From: Phragmites australis
Taxonomy: Eukaryota > Streptophyta > Magnoliopsida > Poales > Poaceae
NCBI RefSeq assembly: GCF_958298935.1
Contig: NC_084922.1
Location: forward strand, 48,825,458-48,889,457
Reading direction: 5' to 3'
Length of the DNA: 64,000 nucleotides
Within the stretch, counting starts at the first letter, position 1; each line of letters starts with the position of its first letter. Positions 1 through 12,457 of the stretch are shown piece after piece. Position numbers and translations under genes: made by a program. The notes beneath the pieces are model-generated. The model saw only the letters and a program-made list of their open reading frames with translations. It searched no databases and was not told where the DNA came from.

Positions 1-80
1 ATGAAGTCATGACACAAGTGCCCAAAAGATTCCACCAAATGAATAGACATCCAAATGTAAAAAGTGGTGATGAGAAAAAC

Positions 81-3000
81 CTGGATGTGGTCAGTAACTA
101 CTCCATTTACACCACTTCTACCCAATATCCCGCGTGATTTGTGAGTTTTCTCAGAAGTCTGTACCTTATCAGCATCTACTCCATCCTGCGATTCAATAAT
201 CTCAAATGCTTCTGGATAATTGGTAAGGTGTGAATCAAATTAACCTGCAAGCAAACTATGTGCAAGAAACTACATTTTCCATGAAATAGAAGGCCAAACC
301 TTACATGAAAAATAAGTGCATAGCAGGCTAAGAGGATCAAAATCTTGGTAAATGTAATATAACTTGCTAAAGGCGTGTCAAAAATAAACAGTAGGTTTTC
401 CCACCAAACAATAAACAGCAAGTGGACACGACTCCAATTCTTCATTCTAGCACCACAAGTACTAATATGGCCCTACTGCTAGAGTTGGCATTGCCCAAGC
501 CAATTCCGAAGGAAAAACAGTGATGAAAAAATCGGCCGAGTAATCGTTGAACGATAGGGCAATAAGTAGATTAGGGTGAAATCGGCTGGCAACCGATTAA
601 TCGGGTTGACCACCGATTAATCTCCTTGACCAGCGATTAATCTCCTCCCTCAAAACGACTCATCGTAGCGCCAGCATCTCACGCCATCCCCTCACGCCAC
701 CTCCCCTCCTCAAGCCCAGCAGTAGGCCGCTTGGGTGCCCGCCCCTCACGCCGCTGCCGCTCGGGCGCCGTTCAGCTCCTTTGCCTCCTGTCTCGGTCCC
801 AGCAGCAGGCTGCCGCCCCTCCTCAAGCCAGCACCACCTCCAGCAGCTGGTCACCCCTCCTCAAGCTACCACTTCCTCCATCGGCTCCTCAGGCCGTCAC
901 CTCCTCAGGTCGTCGCCAGGGATAGTAGCAGTACCATTATGCACTAGGACAACAATTCTACAACAGAGATTGCTAAACTGAATTTTATTGTTAAGCTATA
1001 GCTGCCACTTTCAGTTTCTCGTAAAACCTTTGCCCATGGTATATCTAAATCATACCATACTCTGATTAGAGAATTAAGTTATGTATGATCTGTGATCGTT
1101 AAAGCTAGAAAAGTGACTATTATTCACTAGGTTACTGCTCTTTTGGTTTGGTTATTGTTGCAGAAATATCAATGCATTTAATCCAGTATTGCGAACCATT
1201 TGTTGTTGCTGAAGCATCCATTGTTCAATTTTACCGAGTAGACCAGCTGGGTGAGGAACTGAGCCTCCCTTTTTGGTTTTTTGAAAACAAGAAGCAACTA
1301 AGAATGATGAGCACCGGTGAAAGTGCAAATGCTAGAGTCCTCAAGAGAAATTCAGATGATATATGACGGGAATTTGGATGCTTGATTGATGCAAATAATT
1401 TACAAAGAGTACAATGCAAATTGTGTGGAAAGCAAATGGGTGGAGGGATTTTTAGGCTCAAGTGTTATGTTGCTCAAGTCGAAGGGCAGGTGACAAGTTG
1501 TGGCAAGGCTAAGAAGGTGGCTAAGAGATGATGAAACTAGTTTTAGTGTTAGTGCACCGAAGAAGGCAAGGCCTATGGATCATTTTGTGAACCCAATTGA
1601 CCCTTCCATCTCTATGACAAAGAGGCAACAATAAATGACTCTATTGACAAGGAGAGAACTTAGAAGGTGGGGCAATATTTGGGAAGATGGATGCACAAGA
1701 GAAATATTCCTTTCAATAGTATCAATGATGATGACTAAAAGCAATCTTGTGAGGCTCTTGGTCGGTATGGTCCAAATTGGAAGCAACCTTCCCAATATAT
1801 TTTTAAGGGAAAGATGTTGTCGGAGAAGGTACAAAGAACTAAGGATTTGTTGAATCCACATGAACCAGAGAGGGTGCAAACATGGTGCTCTATCATGATC
1901 GATGCTTGGATGGACAAGAAAAGGAGGAGCATTATGAACTTGTGTGTACATTGCAAGTTGGGGACTTCCTTTATAGAATCAAAAGAGGCTTCAGCTGATG
2001 CACACACAAGTGCATACATATTTAGTTATGTGAATGAGTGCATTGAGAAAATAGGTCCCGAAAATGTTGTGCAAGTAGTCACGGATAATGCTTCCGATAA
2101 CATGGGAGCAAAAGAGATGTTAAAGGAGAAAAGGCCAAACATATTCTGGACCTCATGTGGAACTCACACCCTCAACTTAATGGTAGAAGCAATTGGCAAG
2201 TTGAAACAATTCTCTCCTACAATCACTAAAGCCAAGGAAATGGCAATATTTATATATCCGCATCATGCTACATTGTCCTTGATGAGAATTCATACTAAAA
2301 AGAGAGATTGTTAGGCCAGGTGTGACAAGATTCGCTTCCGCATTTCTTACCTTGCAAAGTTTGCTTGCTAAGAAAAAGCAACTAAGAGAAATAGCTTGTA
2401 GTGAGGCTTGGGAACAATGCAAGCACACAAGGTCAAGGAAAGGAAAGTCAGCATATGCCACAATAATGAGTAGGGGCTTTTGGAACAATGTTGCTCTTTC
2501 CATCAAGGTTTTTGAGCCATTGGTGAAATTGCTTCGCTTGGCCGATAGTGATGGTACATCTATGACCTCTATGTATGGAGAACTTTTAGAGGCAAAGGAG
2601 GCCATCAAGCTTTCTGTGGGAAATTCAGAAAGAGACTATAATTTGATCATTGGAGCCATGGAAAGCAAGATGCGTGGAAGGCTTGATTCTCCATTGCATA
2701 TGGCGGCATACCTCTGGAATCCCCGTTATAGCTATGTGGATACATCAATCTTTGGATGTAGAAAACATGATTGGCTTCATGGATGCTATTGAAATGTTTT
2801 ATCATGGAAATGATGATAAGCAAAATCTTGCTCTTAACGTAGACTTGCCTATGTTTGGATATCAACAAGGCATGCTTGGGAAGGTGGTGGCCACAAAAGC
2901 AATTCACAATGATAATGTTACTATTGGTAAGCTTGTGTGTTCTTGCAAAATTATCAGACATATATATACTTATGCATTTTTGCTTAATTGTAGGGTTGTG

Positions 3001-6000
3001 GTGGTCAACTTACAGACTGCAAGCTCCTATGCTGCAAAGAATGGTTATCAGGATACTGAACTAGACCTCAAGGGCATCCAGATGTGAAAGAAATTAGAGC
3101 GCATTCGAAATGGTAACTCTCACAATTCCACTATTGAAATCTTTAGCTTGCTAAATCCTCACCAATTTTCCTAACTAGTTTTATTTTGCAATTTGAAGGT
3201 AGATGCAAAGAGGGAGAAATAAACTAGATGTGTGTCACGTGAGCAATCTAGTCTTTGTTCAATTCAATGGAAGAATGATGGACAAAAGAAAGTGTGTTCT
3301 ATCTATAGCGATGTCCTAGGTGAAGATGCTTCCCATGCACAGGATTGGATATGTGAATGTGATGAAGAGGTTGATCCTACAACAGGGTTGTCGTATGATG
3401 TAATTGATGAAGCAATGGGGGCCACAAAAGCAATGGAGCCTCGTAGGAACCAAAGAGTGAGAGAGCTCTCTGAAGTAGAAGAATTTGTTTCTGAAGATGA
3501 TTCCAAACAAGAGTTCAATATGGAGGAAGAGATTGAATTTGAGTCTGATGATGGTGGGGTGGTTTCAACCAAAGAGAATGAAGAGGATGAACCAATGGAT
3601 ATTTGAGCCTACAACTTGTCAACTTATTTATTTTGTTGCATAGAACTTATTTGAGTTAGATGAACTATGTGTCTAGGTGTGAATTGTGATTGTGTGTACT
3701 GCTGTCATGTGTGCTAGACTGTTGTCCTTTTTATCTGTATTTGAGACTTTTGAGTCTATTTTTTATGTGTTTGGTTGAATGAGAATGGTTGCTGCCTTTT
3801 TTTTAGAATTTATAGTTTATATTTGAAGCACATACTCATAGATTGTTATTTATTTTGCAGATTTATCGCCTTCCAATTAAGCATTCGTCATCAAAACTAC
3901 AAAATCAAGGTAACACCTTCCTCTCCTAGTTAGTTAGCATCTTATACATGTTCACATCTGTACTTTGTACCAACCGATTAATTCAATTAATCCCCGATTA
4001 ACCGATTAATCCCTACTACTTGACCGGCCGAGCAGCTAGCGATCATTGATTTTTTAACAATGAGGAAAAAAAAAGAAAACAAGTTTGACATCAGTATATT
4101 GATATCCATTATGATTGAGTAAATTCCAAAAAACTACAAGTTCTTTGGCGTATGTATAAAAGAACTACACATGTAAGAGCATGTATCAAAAAAATACACA
4201 TTTAAGGCCTCATGTTTTCAGAAAACTACAAGTTTTAGAATTTCCATCACCTCTAACCACATTTGACAGGGGTGGCCCACATGTCAGTGTTAACAAAATA
4301 TTACGGCTTCCGTTATGTTGTGTTAGGCTGACATGTGGGCCATCCTTGCCAAATGGGGTCTAGATGATAGAAAACTCTAAAACCTAGTTTTTGAAACATG
4401 TGGCCTTAAATGTGTAGTTTTTTTAATACATTCCCTTACATGTGTGGTATATATATATACACAAAGAACTGGCAGCTTTATGAAATTTACTCGTTATAAT
4501 TTGAAGCAACAGGCTAGTTGATTTCCACCTGTGTCCCCATTTGCAAGCAGTATATCATGCACCAAACTACAAATGTTGAAGAAATCACAGATGCGGAACA
4601 TATGATGTTAATATTGTGCAGTCGATACTGATTCTACCATTATGATGCTTTCAGTACCATAACAACAATATTATTAATGGATGTAACATACACATACCTT
4701 TCTGACTACCGCTGCCGACAATTTAGCAGACCTAACTTGCTGCTGTGCTTGCTCGACAGCCTTGCTACCACCGATGAAATTTGGGTGTGATGTGTTTATG
4801 TAATCCTCCTGCACAATTAATATCATTGCAAGTGAATGAGAAAATCAAGAAAGATGTATGAATGCAAAGAGACAGGGAAACAATTATAAAATCGAGTAAA
4901 TACACTCATAATTGCTGAAATCACATCGTTTTACCCCATCATTCCTATATTAGTCACAAAATTGTGAGCGTGTGGTCAGGAGTCAGGACTAGCTATGGAA
5001 GTTCAGAATTTTGGATCAAGTATGGGTACGCAAAATCATGTTTTAGAAGTCAAACAGCTACCAGGAAAATAGTAAATTAACAACCACAGAGCAAGAGGAT
5101 GTTTACCTCCATCTCAATAATGTGTGCTATCATACTTTCTGCTGGCTTAAGCCCATCCCGCAAAAACTTGCCAATTACTTCATCCATGCTTCTGCGGAGT
5201 ATAGGAAACTGCTGCAGCTCCGCTGCAAGACAGCGATGGCTCATCTACAGTAAATGAGTGAAGTTATTATGAGAAATAGCAATAGAAGCAGTACACCAGA
5301 ATCTTAGATAATGCAGTATGTAAAGTGATCAAACAGGCGTGTATTTCAGTTTCCAACAATTTACAACTGGTGTGGCATATTATTGGGAAACTTTCACTCC
5401 TTCTATGATACAGTAAGCAATAGTACAGTGTAAGTTGTGTATTATACTATTACAAGACAAACTGCCCAAAGAAACCATAAATGGAGACAAGTCTGTACCT
5501 TTACTAGTTCATCATATATGAACTTTGCACACTGAAGACTTGGATCAAGCAATCTGCTGATCTGCCTGCGTACAAGGACTTCAAATGGTACCTTAGAAAA
5601 TGTTAGCAAAAGAACAGTCATCAGATAAATTGTTCAATGGCCATAAATGACTGTCTCAATACTGCTTGCAAAAAGAGACAGGTGCATCTTACTTCAGGTA
5701 CAAATAGAGCACTTCTAGGACCAGTTGCATTTTGTATAGCCATGCGGATATCTTCGTCGGTAACGTCCTCACAAGGGTCAACCTCCTGTGAAGACAGATT
5801 TTATAGTCTCATGCTACCATGCATATAATGAAAGCCACGATGCAGCATAATGAAATAAAAAGCAAGCCAGCACATCCAATAAAATTGCATACCTCTAAGC
5901 TTTTGACAAAGATAGACTGGAAAATGTAATGGACTCTTGCTCCACCAGAAAGTTCAACTGTTGATATATCTTCATTTTTTCCTTCCACCATCGAGGAGAA

Positions 6001-8799
6001 AGCTAAAGCATACACAAGTTGTTAACGACAAATGTTTAAAAACGAAGACAAAACATAATAAAGTAATAGGGAATTCTATCTAGCATAGGATCATATATAT
6101 AGTTTCCTAAGAAAAAGTGGCCATGGTTCAGTAGTTACCTTCACAGTATTTAGCCAGAATGTTCAAAAGCTTAGCACCTTGCCCAGCCTACAATCATTAA
6201 ACATATAGATGGACCATCACAAGGGAGACAAAAAGAATAAGAATATGGGCAAACCAGACTGGTTTTAACACACATCAAACAAACACGTCAGGCAATACAC
6301 CTTATGCTATCGCTTTGTCCAAAAGAAAATTAATGCAAAACAGACCTTCGAGTCAACTGGATCACCATACACGGCAAGCTCCTTAGCAACAGCTGTCAAT
6401 TGACTGCTTATGCGTGACTTAAGTCCCGGCAGAACCGTCCTTATATGTTGGACCAAAATCTGAAACCATGTAATGTTTTAATGCACAATATACAGTGTAA
6501 GCTGCATTACAATGGGCATCCCATTCACAACCATACCAGGTTTAACTTCTTTGCTAATTGTGGTATCCCACAGTACTGAGCAAGACCATGGTATGCCTGA
6601 AAAGGAGGGGGGAAATCCATTAAAATGTAAAAGGAATATGTAAAGTCAAAGAAATAGCAAACTCCACTTCAGCATACCGGCTGAGTACGGAAGAATTTTT
6701 CTTCACGAGCCAGAGCATCCTTGATACTGAGGTCTGAGTTGATATCCTGCATCATTTAAAAAAAGTATATATTAGGCTAAACAAAAACTTTTTGCACCAC
6801 CAAAGCAAATGCTTAACACTGCACAGGAAATTACATCCCAAACATGTCTGTAATTACTAAAGCAGGATTTGGACAATGATTTTTCATCTTGTTAACTAGA
6901 TATACAGAGTTCTTTCGAAGTTTAAAGCTACGACTAGTGTTCATTCGCTCTATGTCAGCAAACAGGAAGCAGTAATGCAACAAATCACCCCACTTGAACA
7001 TTCCAATTATCTAAGTAATGAAACACGAAACAATAAATTTAGATCTGTATTGAACTATTTCCACAATAAAAAACAGTGAATTGTTAACGCAGCTGAACCC
7101 TTCAGTTAAACAAACTTGTGTGAATGGATGATTTTAAACCAAGATAAAAATACCTGCTGGCTGCGGTTTACCACGCCAACATAACCGAGTTTCAAGGGAA
7201 TCACATTTCCTAGCAGAAAGTTGCGGGCATCAGTGCCCCTGTCCATTATGTCCAACTGGAAGAAACAGAACACCATATAAGACCGTAGGTGAGATAGGAC
7301 AGATAGGGGTTGTAGCTTAAAAATTAAGGCTCAGGGTCCAACCTTTGTGATAACACCGATTGTTCGAGAACCTACAAGAATAGTGAATCAGCCTAATAAG
7401 ACACAATTCTGAACAGAACTGTTCTACTGGACTAGATGTCGTTTTTCAAGGGCACACATACCATCAGGATCAGCGACTCGAGCCATTTGAAGAGCATCAG
7501 AATTTGCTAAATCTGCATTTGCTGGTGAAACAGCTAAGATGATACATGTCTTGTGCCTGATGTATGACATTATCATAGTCCTTATTCTGGCCTCAATATC
7601 AGTTGGTTGGTCACCGACTGGCACCTTAGTGATTCCAGGCAAATCGACCAAAGTAATGTTTAGAACATTTGGTGAAAAAATCTTCAGACGTATCTGCCTA
7701 TCTGATACACCCTTGTTACCACCTGCCTCCCTGTCTGTTTCTGCCTGCATAGATGCAGAGAATTGTTTACCGACGGGCCTGTAGAATCTGTGGAACTTTA
7801 ATGGCAACTCAACTCCACACTAACTAAATAAACCATCATAATTTAAGTAAAACAAAATATCAAGCAGATAGATAATATTATTGTTCTATCAAACACTGGA
7901 CAAACACAACTAAAATCAAAATCCCTGCACTACTCACTTCTCCACTCCAAAAATTTTAGTTCATCACTATACTCTCCACAGATCTTCCTAAGGACCACAA
8001 AAGGCAAAGTGATTAGCAAAGGCATCAATACCACCATATCCCCATGAAACTATCCCATCATCCAAAAAATCTCAACATCCAAGCAAACAGTTGAGACGTC
8101 AAAACCAACTATTAACCCCAAGGCTGAATATCACTACTACCGCTGAATCCAAATTCCACCTAACCCAGCATTACCATCACTACAAACCTAAAGCACCATC
8201 TCGCAATCCAAAAACATGTTGAGAGTTGAGACAGTACCAAACTGTGTAGTAACCCACGAAATTCAACTCACGCGCACATCAGAAACCACCATAAGCATTC
8301 GAATGATTCATCAAACAAATACCAACATTACACCTAAATAATAATCTCAAACTCTAGCGCGCAGCCACAACATGATAGCATAGCCGCGAGGAGGACGGGG
8401 GACGGGGACCTGGATCTCGCGTCGGATTTCGCGGAAGTCGTAGAAGCGTCGCCCCGAGAGGTGCAGGAACTCGCCCCACTCGTCGGCCTCGGCGTCGGCT
8501 GGGCGGCGCGGCTGGTGCACGAGCTGGAGCACGAGGGGGCGGCGCGTGCAGATGTCGGAGCCCCGCGGTAGGAAGTCGCGGCCGACGAGCGCCTCGAGGA
8601 CGCTGGACTTGCCGCTGCTCTGGCTCCCCACGACGGCCACCTGCGGCAGGTCGATCGTGGAGCTGCTCCCCAGCTGCGCGAAGATGTCCTGCAGCTTGTT
8701 CACGATAGGGATCACCGAGGACCCCACCGCCGCCGCCGCCGCCGCTGCCGCCGCCGCCGACGAGGCGGATGACGCGGAGGAGTAGTGGTCGTCGGCCAT
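81..8799 (-). CDS. DRP3: Dynamin-related GTPase, DRP3 class (5' 14 exons; C-terminus outside window)
   Basis: Large GTPase that, in the DRP3 family, assembles into rings to divide mitochondria and peroxisomes. Exons, in transcript order: 8799-8410, 7744-7462, 7371-7343, 7255-7154, 6746-6678, 6596-6537, 6459-6346, 6187-6139, 6002-5893, 5785-5693, 5591-5499, 5244-5107, 4808-4698, 185-81. All have GT-AG borders and consistent phases, giving 582 codons. Visible motifs are the P-loop GSQSSGKS (residues 58-65), CTRRPL, DLPG (about 164-167), TKLD (233-236) and VNRSQ for the GTPase, then the middle domain with [13 protein letters not shown] and [12 protein letters not shown]. An Ala run (about residues 15-24) precedes the conserved [19 protein letters not shown]. 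The start is the only ATG ahead of that block. DRP3 proteins are about 800 aa, so the GED-bearing end lies left of base 1. The codons seen have no stop or frameshift. DRP3A versus DRP3B cannot be decided here. Confidence 0.93.
518..4062 (+). mobile_element. hAT-superfamily DNA transposon inserted in DRP3 intron 13
   Basis: The termini are imperfect inverted repeats: CAGTGATGAAAAAATC at the left, and CATTGTTAAAAAATC as the complement of the right end. They are flanked by an 8-bp target duplication AGGAAAAA (510-517 and 4063-4070), the size expected of hAT elements. Both subterminal regions carry repeated CCGATTAAT motifs (590-650 and about 3970-4015). The interior encodes a decayed hAT transposase in the orientation opposite to the host gene. 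The duplication is A-rich, so its match alone is weak, but ends, subterminal repeats and transposase agree. Confidence 0.85.
1148..3606 (+). pseudogene. hAT transposase, degenerate (BED finger, DUF659, dimerisation region)
   Basis: A decayed transposase spread over several frames. About 1400-1500 encodes a BED-type finger (VQCKLCGK then RLK), but the usual histidine after RLK is replaced by Cys-Tyr. 1814-2314 encodes the DUF659-like part with the stretches [24 protein letters not shown] and [10 protein letters not shown]. 2322-2792 continues with the helical insertion region. About 2740-3060 carries the AAYLxNP-like part and [10 protein letters not shown], typical of the C-terminal dimerisation domain. 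3232-3606 is the acidic tail. Stops and frame changes separate these pieces, so no functional transposase is expected. Introns of the original gene could account for some of the breaks. Confidence 0.85.
4117..4493. mobile_element. Palindromic MITE in DRP3 intron 13
   Basis: A foldback element whose two halves are imperfect reverse complements over nearly the whole 377 bp. For example, GAGTAAATT at 4117 pairs with AATTTACTC ending at 4493. The left-half GGTGGCCCACATGTCAG at about 4271 pairs with CTGACATGTGGGCCATCC at about 4328. No ORF of note. Superfamily not assigned because I see no clear target duplication. Confidence 0.75.
8728..8762. repeat. GCC trinucleotide repeat in DRP3 exon 1
   Basis: An imperfect run of gccgcc units that encodes, on the minus strand, the poly-alanine stretch near the N-terminus of the DRP3 protein. 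It lies in the poorly conserved leader before the GTPase domain, so length variation is probably tolerated. Confidence 0.7.
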
Positions 8800-10924
8800 G
8801 AGCTCCGCCGCTAGGCTGGCCTAGGGTTTTGGGGGAGGGGGAGGAGGAGGGGAAGGGGATCCCTAGATCGAGAGGTCCTTTTTTTCCTCCCTTTTTTTTT
8901 TGGATTTTGGGGTAGGGATTTTTGAATCCGGACTTCCGGAGGCGTCGAGGGGTGTTTCCGGATGTCGGAGAAGGACACGTGCGGCCAAATGTCCTTTATA
9001 CCCCCCAAGCTTGTCCCTAGAGCACGTACAATGAGGATAATTAGAATATGTACTTATGAAAAAAAATCGGGTTTTTCCTTAACTGAAATAGAATGGATGT
9101 TTAGATGGAGGGGATACGCTTACTTAATTACTGCTACTTATATTAGTGTTAATAAAATCATTAATTATATTAAGTATCTATAGTCTTGATTTGTATTGAA
9201 AATTACAATTTTTAAGCACATATAATTTTGTTTGTATTGAAAATTATAATTTTTATATAGATACTTAGCACTCTTTTTTTTAAACACTTAGTATTGTTCA
9301 TAACGTTAGAGAGTGGATTCCGACTATAGAGATGTCGGTCGCGTTTTACAGTTTAACTGAATTCGAATTGACCACGTTACTTGATGAAGAAAAATTACAG
9401 CTAGAACTAAACTAAATTGTATTGTTAAATTACTACACTTACAATATATCTGTGCTATATACTCCTCAAATCGCAAATGGATGGCTTCACATGAGGTGTG
9501 TTTGATTCTTCCAACAAGGTTTCATAAGTAGACTACGGGAAAGCGGACTAAATGAAATTATATTTGTTGAAAATAAAATTTTAATTGGTTATATTTGTCT
9601 CGCATACTGATTCGAGTTTCTGTTTAGTTGGTTGAATCTGAGACTGCATGAGCGAATGTAAAAATTAAAATTATAATTAATTACTCGTGTGCAGATGATT
9701 TTATGATATTAATAAGTGAGCATGTCTATAAGTAATGAAACGGGTTTTTTCTCAAAATTCTAGATATATGTGGGTCAGGTCGTCAGGATGAGAGGGATCT
9801 GGGAAACTAAACACACTTACAGTACTAAATTAAGTTTGATATGATAAATATGAAGTTTGCATCATCTTTGACTGATCGAGTCTATTTGTGGTTAATGTTG
9901 CATAACATTATCTGACGGTGCATACGGATTATATGGTTGAAATACATATTATTTTAGTCTTGTTTGGTACAGCTCTAGATTTAAAAAAATTTAGAGCTGA
10001 TCAAATTTAGCTTAATAAATCTTGAATCTGGAGTTGTGGGTGAATTGAAGGTACTTATGTGAATCATCTATTTTTTATTTTAGACTAAAAATAAAAATTT
10101 AAATTACTTTATTTATCATATAAAAATTTATCAAAATAATTCATATATCATGGATCTTTGATGTTTATGAATTCTATGATGGTTGTGAAATCCTTGATAT
10201 TATGTGGAATATGGTCAAAAATGTGTATAAATAGATGAAAACTGTTTTAGCGGGGCAGATAGAGTAGTCCTCCGATCGAAAATGCCCTTGAAGGCTTGAG
10301 TTACCTTTGTGACATTTATCTTTAGAAGATATCTACCCTAACCGTTTAAGCACCGAATCATGCGTCATCATGCTAAGCCATCCCTCTGCAACCATGCATC
10401 CTATATGGATAGAACTTAACTTTTTCTTTTCACCGGACTGGGTTGAGCATCATACTATGAGGATGAGAGCAACTAGCAGTCAAGTGACTATCTAGCCCTA
10501 TGTTTGAATATGTAGAGAACGTCAAGTGCTTGAAATAGAATCTGACATTCGGTACAAGATATTTAAGTACTTTGGGGTAAATCTTGTAGAAAAGTCCAAC
10601 AGGAAAGGTGGTTGAAGTGTCTCGGTATGATTTGCTCCTCCGCTTGCAACAGTTGGATGCTGAGCATATCGTGTGGGTACAGTGTACAACCTTTGCAGAA
10701 CTATTCGAATAGTCATATCCATGGTCATAGAGATGAGAAGGCGTGGTCACGCTTAATTAGACTTGGGATGTGTGTTTTGATGAGTGTGTAGACTAAATAT
10801 CCGTGAGATGAGGTTGCTGATTAAATCTGTCAGGATTTGCGTGTTACTAGCGGTACACTAGATGTGATGATAGAGACTTCGGAGTGAGGTGTAGCCCCTC
10901 TCAAGACTGAAAACTCTCATATAT
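8800..10924. other. Intergenic; DRP3 5' flank, no gene seen
   Basis: About 8800-8900 would be the DRP3 5' UTR, a CT-rich tract on the minus strand. Beyond about 9000 the sequence is AT-rich. A short tandem duplication around 9190-9260 repeats the phrase TTTGTATTGAAAATTA. 10250-10924 resembles old LTR-retrotransposon sequence, but I cannot define its ends. No coding region is supported. Confidence 0.5.
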
Positions 10925-10929
10925 GACTT

Positions 10930-12452
10930 TGTCGGTGAATCAGGAACCGGGAGTCCTCGAACCCCGAGGCCAGGCTAGCAATCCACCACGTGACGCCATC
11001 CCGCGAAGTCTCCTCCGGAAGGTAAAAAAGATTAAGTCCCGAGAGATGGCGCTCGGGGCCCCAGTCAGTGGTCCCCGAGTAGCTAAGTTCCCCGATGATC
11101 TGCGAAGTCTAAGTACCGGGAAGAAAGTGTTCGGAGAGGTCTACGGTGACCCCCGAGCACCCGAGTCCCCCGACGACCAAGAAAGCTAAGTACCGGGAAA
11201 AGTGTGCCCGGGGCCGCGAGCGGTGGCCCCCTGGGCACCCAAGTACCCCGAGGACCCACTGAAGGAAGTTCCGGGAGAGAGTGCTCGGGGCTGCGTGCAG
11301 CGGCCCTCGAGCACTCGGTCCCCCGAAGGTCCGTACAAGCATGCCCGGGAGAGAGTGCTCGGGGAGGTGAACAGTAGTCCCCGAGCACTCGGTTCCCCGA
11401 GGATCAAGGAAGAGTATTCTCGGGAGAGAGTGCTCGGGGAGGTGAACAGTGACCCCTAAGCACTCGGTTCCCCGACGACTCAGAAAGTCTCTTGACAATG
11501 GCCCTCGCAGGGGCCCACGGATGAGGTGTCAGCCAGTCAAAAGCCCGAAGCCGTATTTAAGAGCGCGCGTGGCCTGTCACCTCCAACTGCTCCAGCCACG
11601 TCCGGTGTCAGTTCCTACCACATTCTGGCAGAAGGCGCGTGGGGTCATTAAATGCATGGGTCCCATCCCGTGCCATCCGGCCCGTCTAGGGATAACGTCG
11701 TGAGGGCCGAGGCGTTCCGTCTGCCGCACTGCTGTGGCAGGAGAACAAGATAGGGCAGGCACTCTGGGCCGCTCTTCGGCTGCCCGGTGGGCCCTCTCCA
11801 CGGCGCCCGTTGCTAGTGCATTTATGGTGACGGATGACCGGGCGCGAGGCGTATTTTTCACCCCCAGTGACTTCGCACAGAGGCTATGATGACGCCCTTT
11901 CTATTTATGGTGCCTTGGAGCTCATGCCCTCCCGTTCGGGGCACGCTACTGTCGGCGAGTATTTAAAGCAGCCGGCAGCACGGACAAAGATAAGCTTTGA
12001 AGTGAACCAATCGCTCACAAGTAGACAAACTTAGAAAGGTTCAATATCGGAACAGACGCAAAACAATCTCTGGGCCATCCCAGAGGAAGTAAGTAGAGAA
12101 GGGAAGAGAAGATCGAGAGCATCCAAAGCCAACAGATATACGCAGACCGAAGAATAAGGAGCCTCAGGCCTTAGGATAGACAAACATTCTTGTAACCAGC
12201 AACATCCTTGAGGGACATTCTCAGGGCATTTATAGTATCTATACAGGAGTAGGGTGTTACGCCTCCGTGCGACCCGAACCTGTCTAAACACCAGTGCATT
12301 TACTCCGTTCCGCACTAGATCATTCAACCCCGCCGGCCATCGCATTTATACCCATTTATTTCTTCGACGAACATATTCAGGATCATCCCCCCGGCCGAAT
12401 CTCTAAAAAGGGGTCCCTTAGGATCCCTGCGATAGGAGTTAACCCTCCGACA
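10930..12452 (+). mobile_element. Solo LTR of a Ty3/gypsy-like retrotransposon
   Basis: The unit begins TGTCGGTGAATC and ends CCCTCCGACA, so it has TG...CA ends with a short inverted TGTCGG/CCGACA. It is flanked by a perfect 5-bp duplication GACTT (10925-10929 and 12453-12457). No internal retroviral sequence adjoins either side, so it is a solo LTR left by recombination between two LTRs. A TATTTAAA box at about 11960 suggests the plus strand is the transcribed one. Confidence 0.88.
11038..11492 (+). repeat. Six tandem ~74-78 bp repeats inside the solo LTR
   Basis: Units start near 11038, 11116, 11193, 11271, 11345 and 11419, each opening with a CCGGGAGAGAG-like phrase. Each contains a GTGCTCGGGG ... 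CCCCGAGCAC pair that could form a hairpin, then a (T)CCCCGA stretch. The last two are the most alike. They lie in the presumed U3 region upstream of the TATA-like box. Spurious reading frames arise here from the GC-rich repeats. Confidence 0.75.
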
Positions 12453-12457
12453 GACTT

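Noticed and set aside
11083..11498. Overlapping minus-strand frames with repeated SPSTLS/PGT phrases
   Set aside because: The apparent protein repeat is a translation of the six tandem DNA repeats in the solo LTR.
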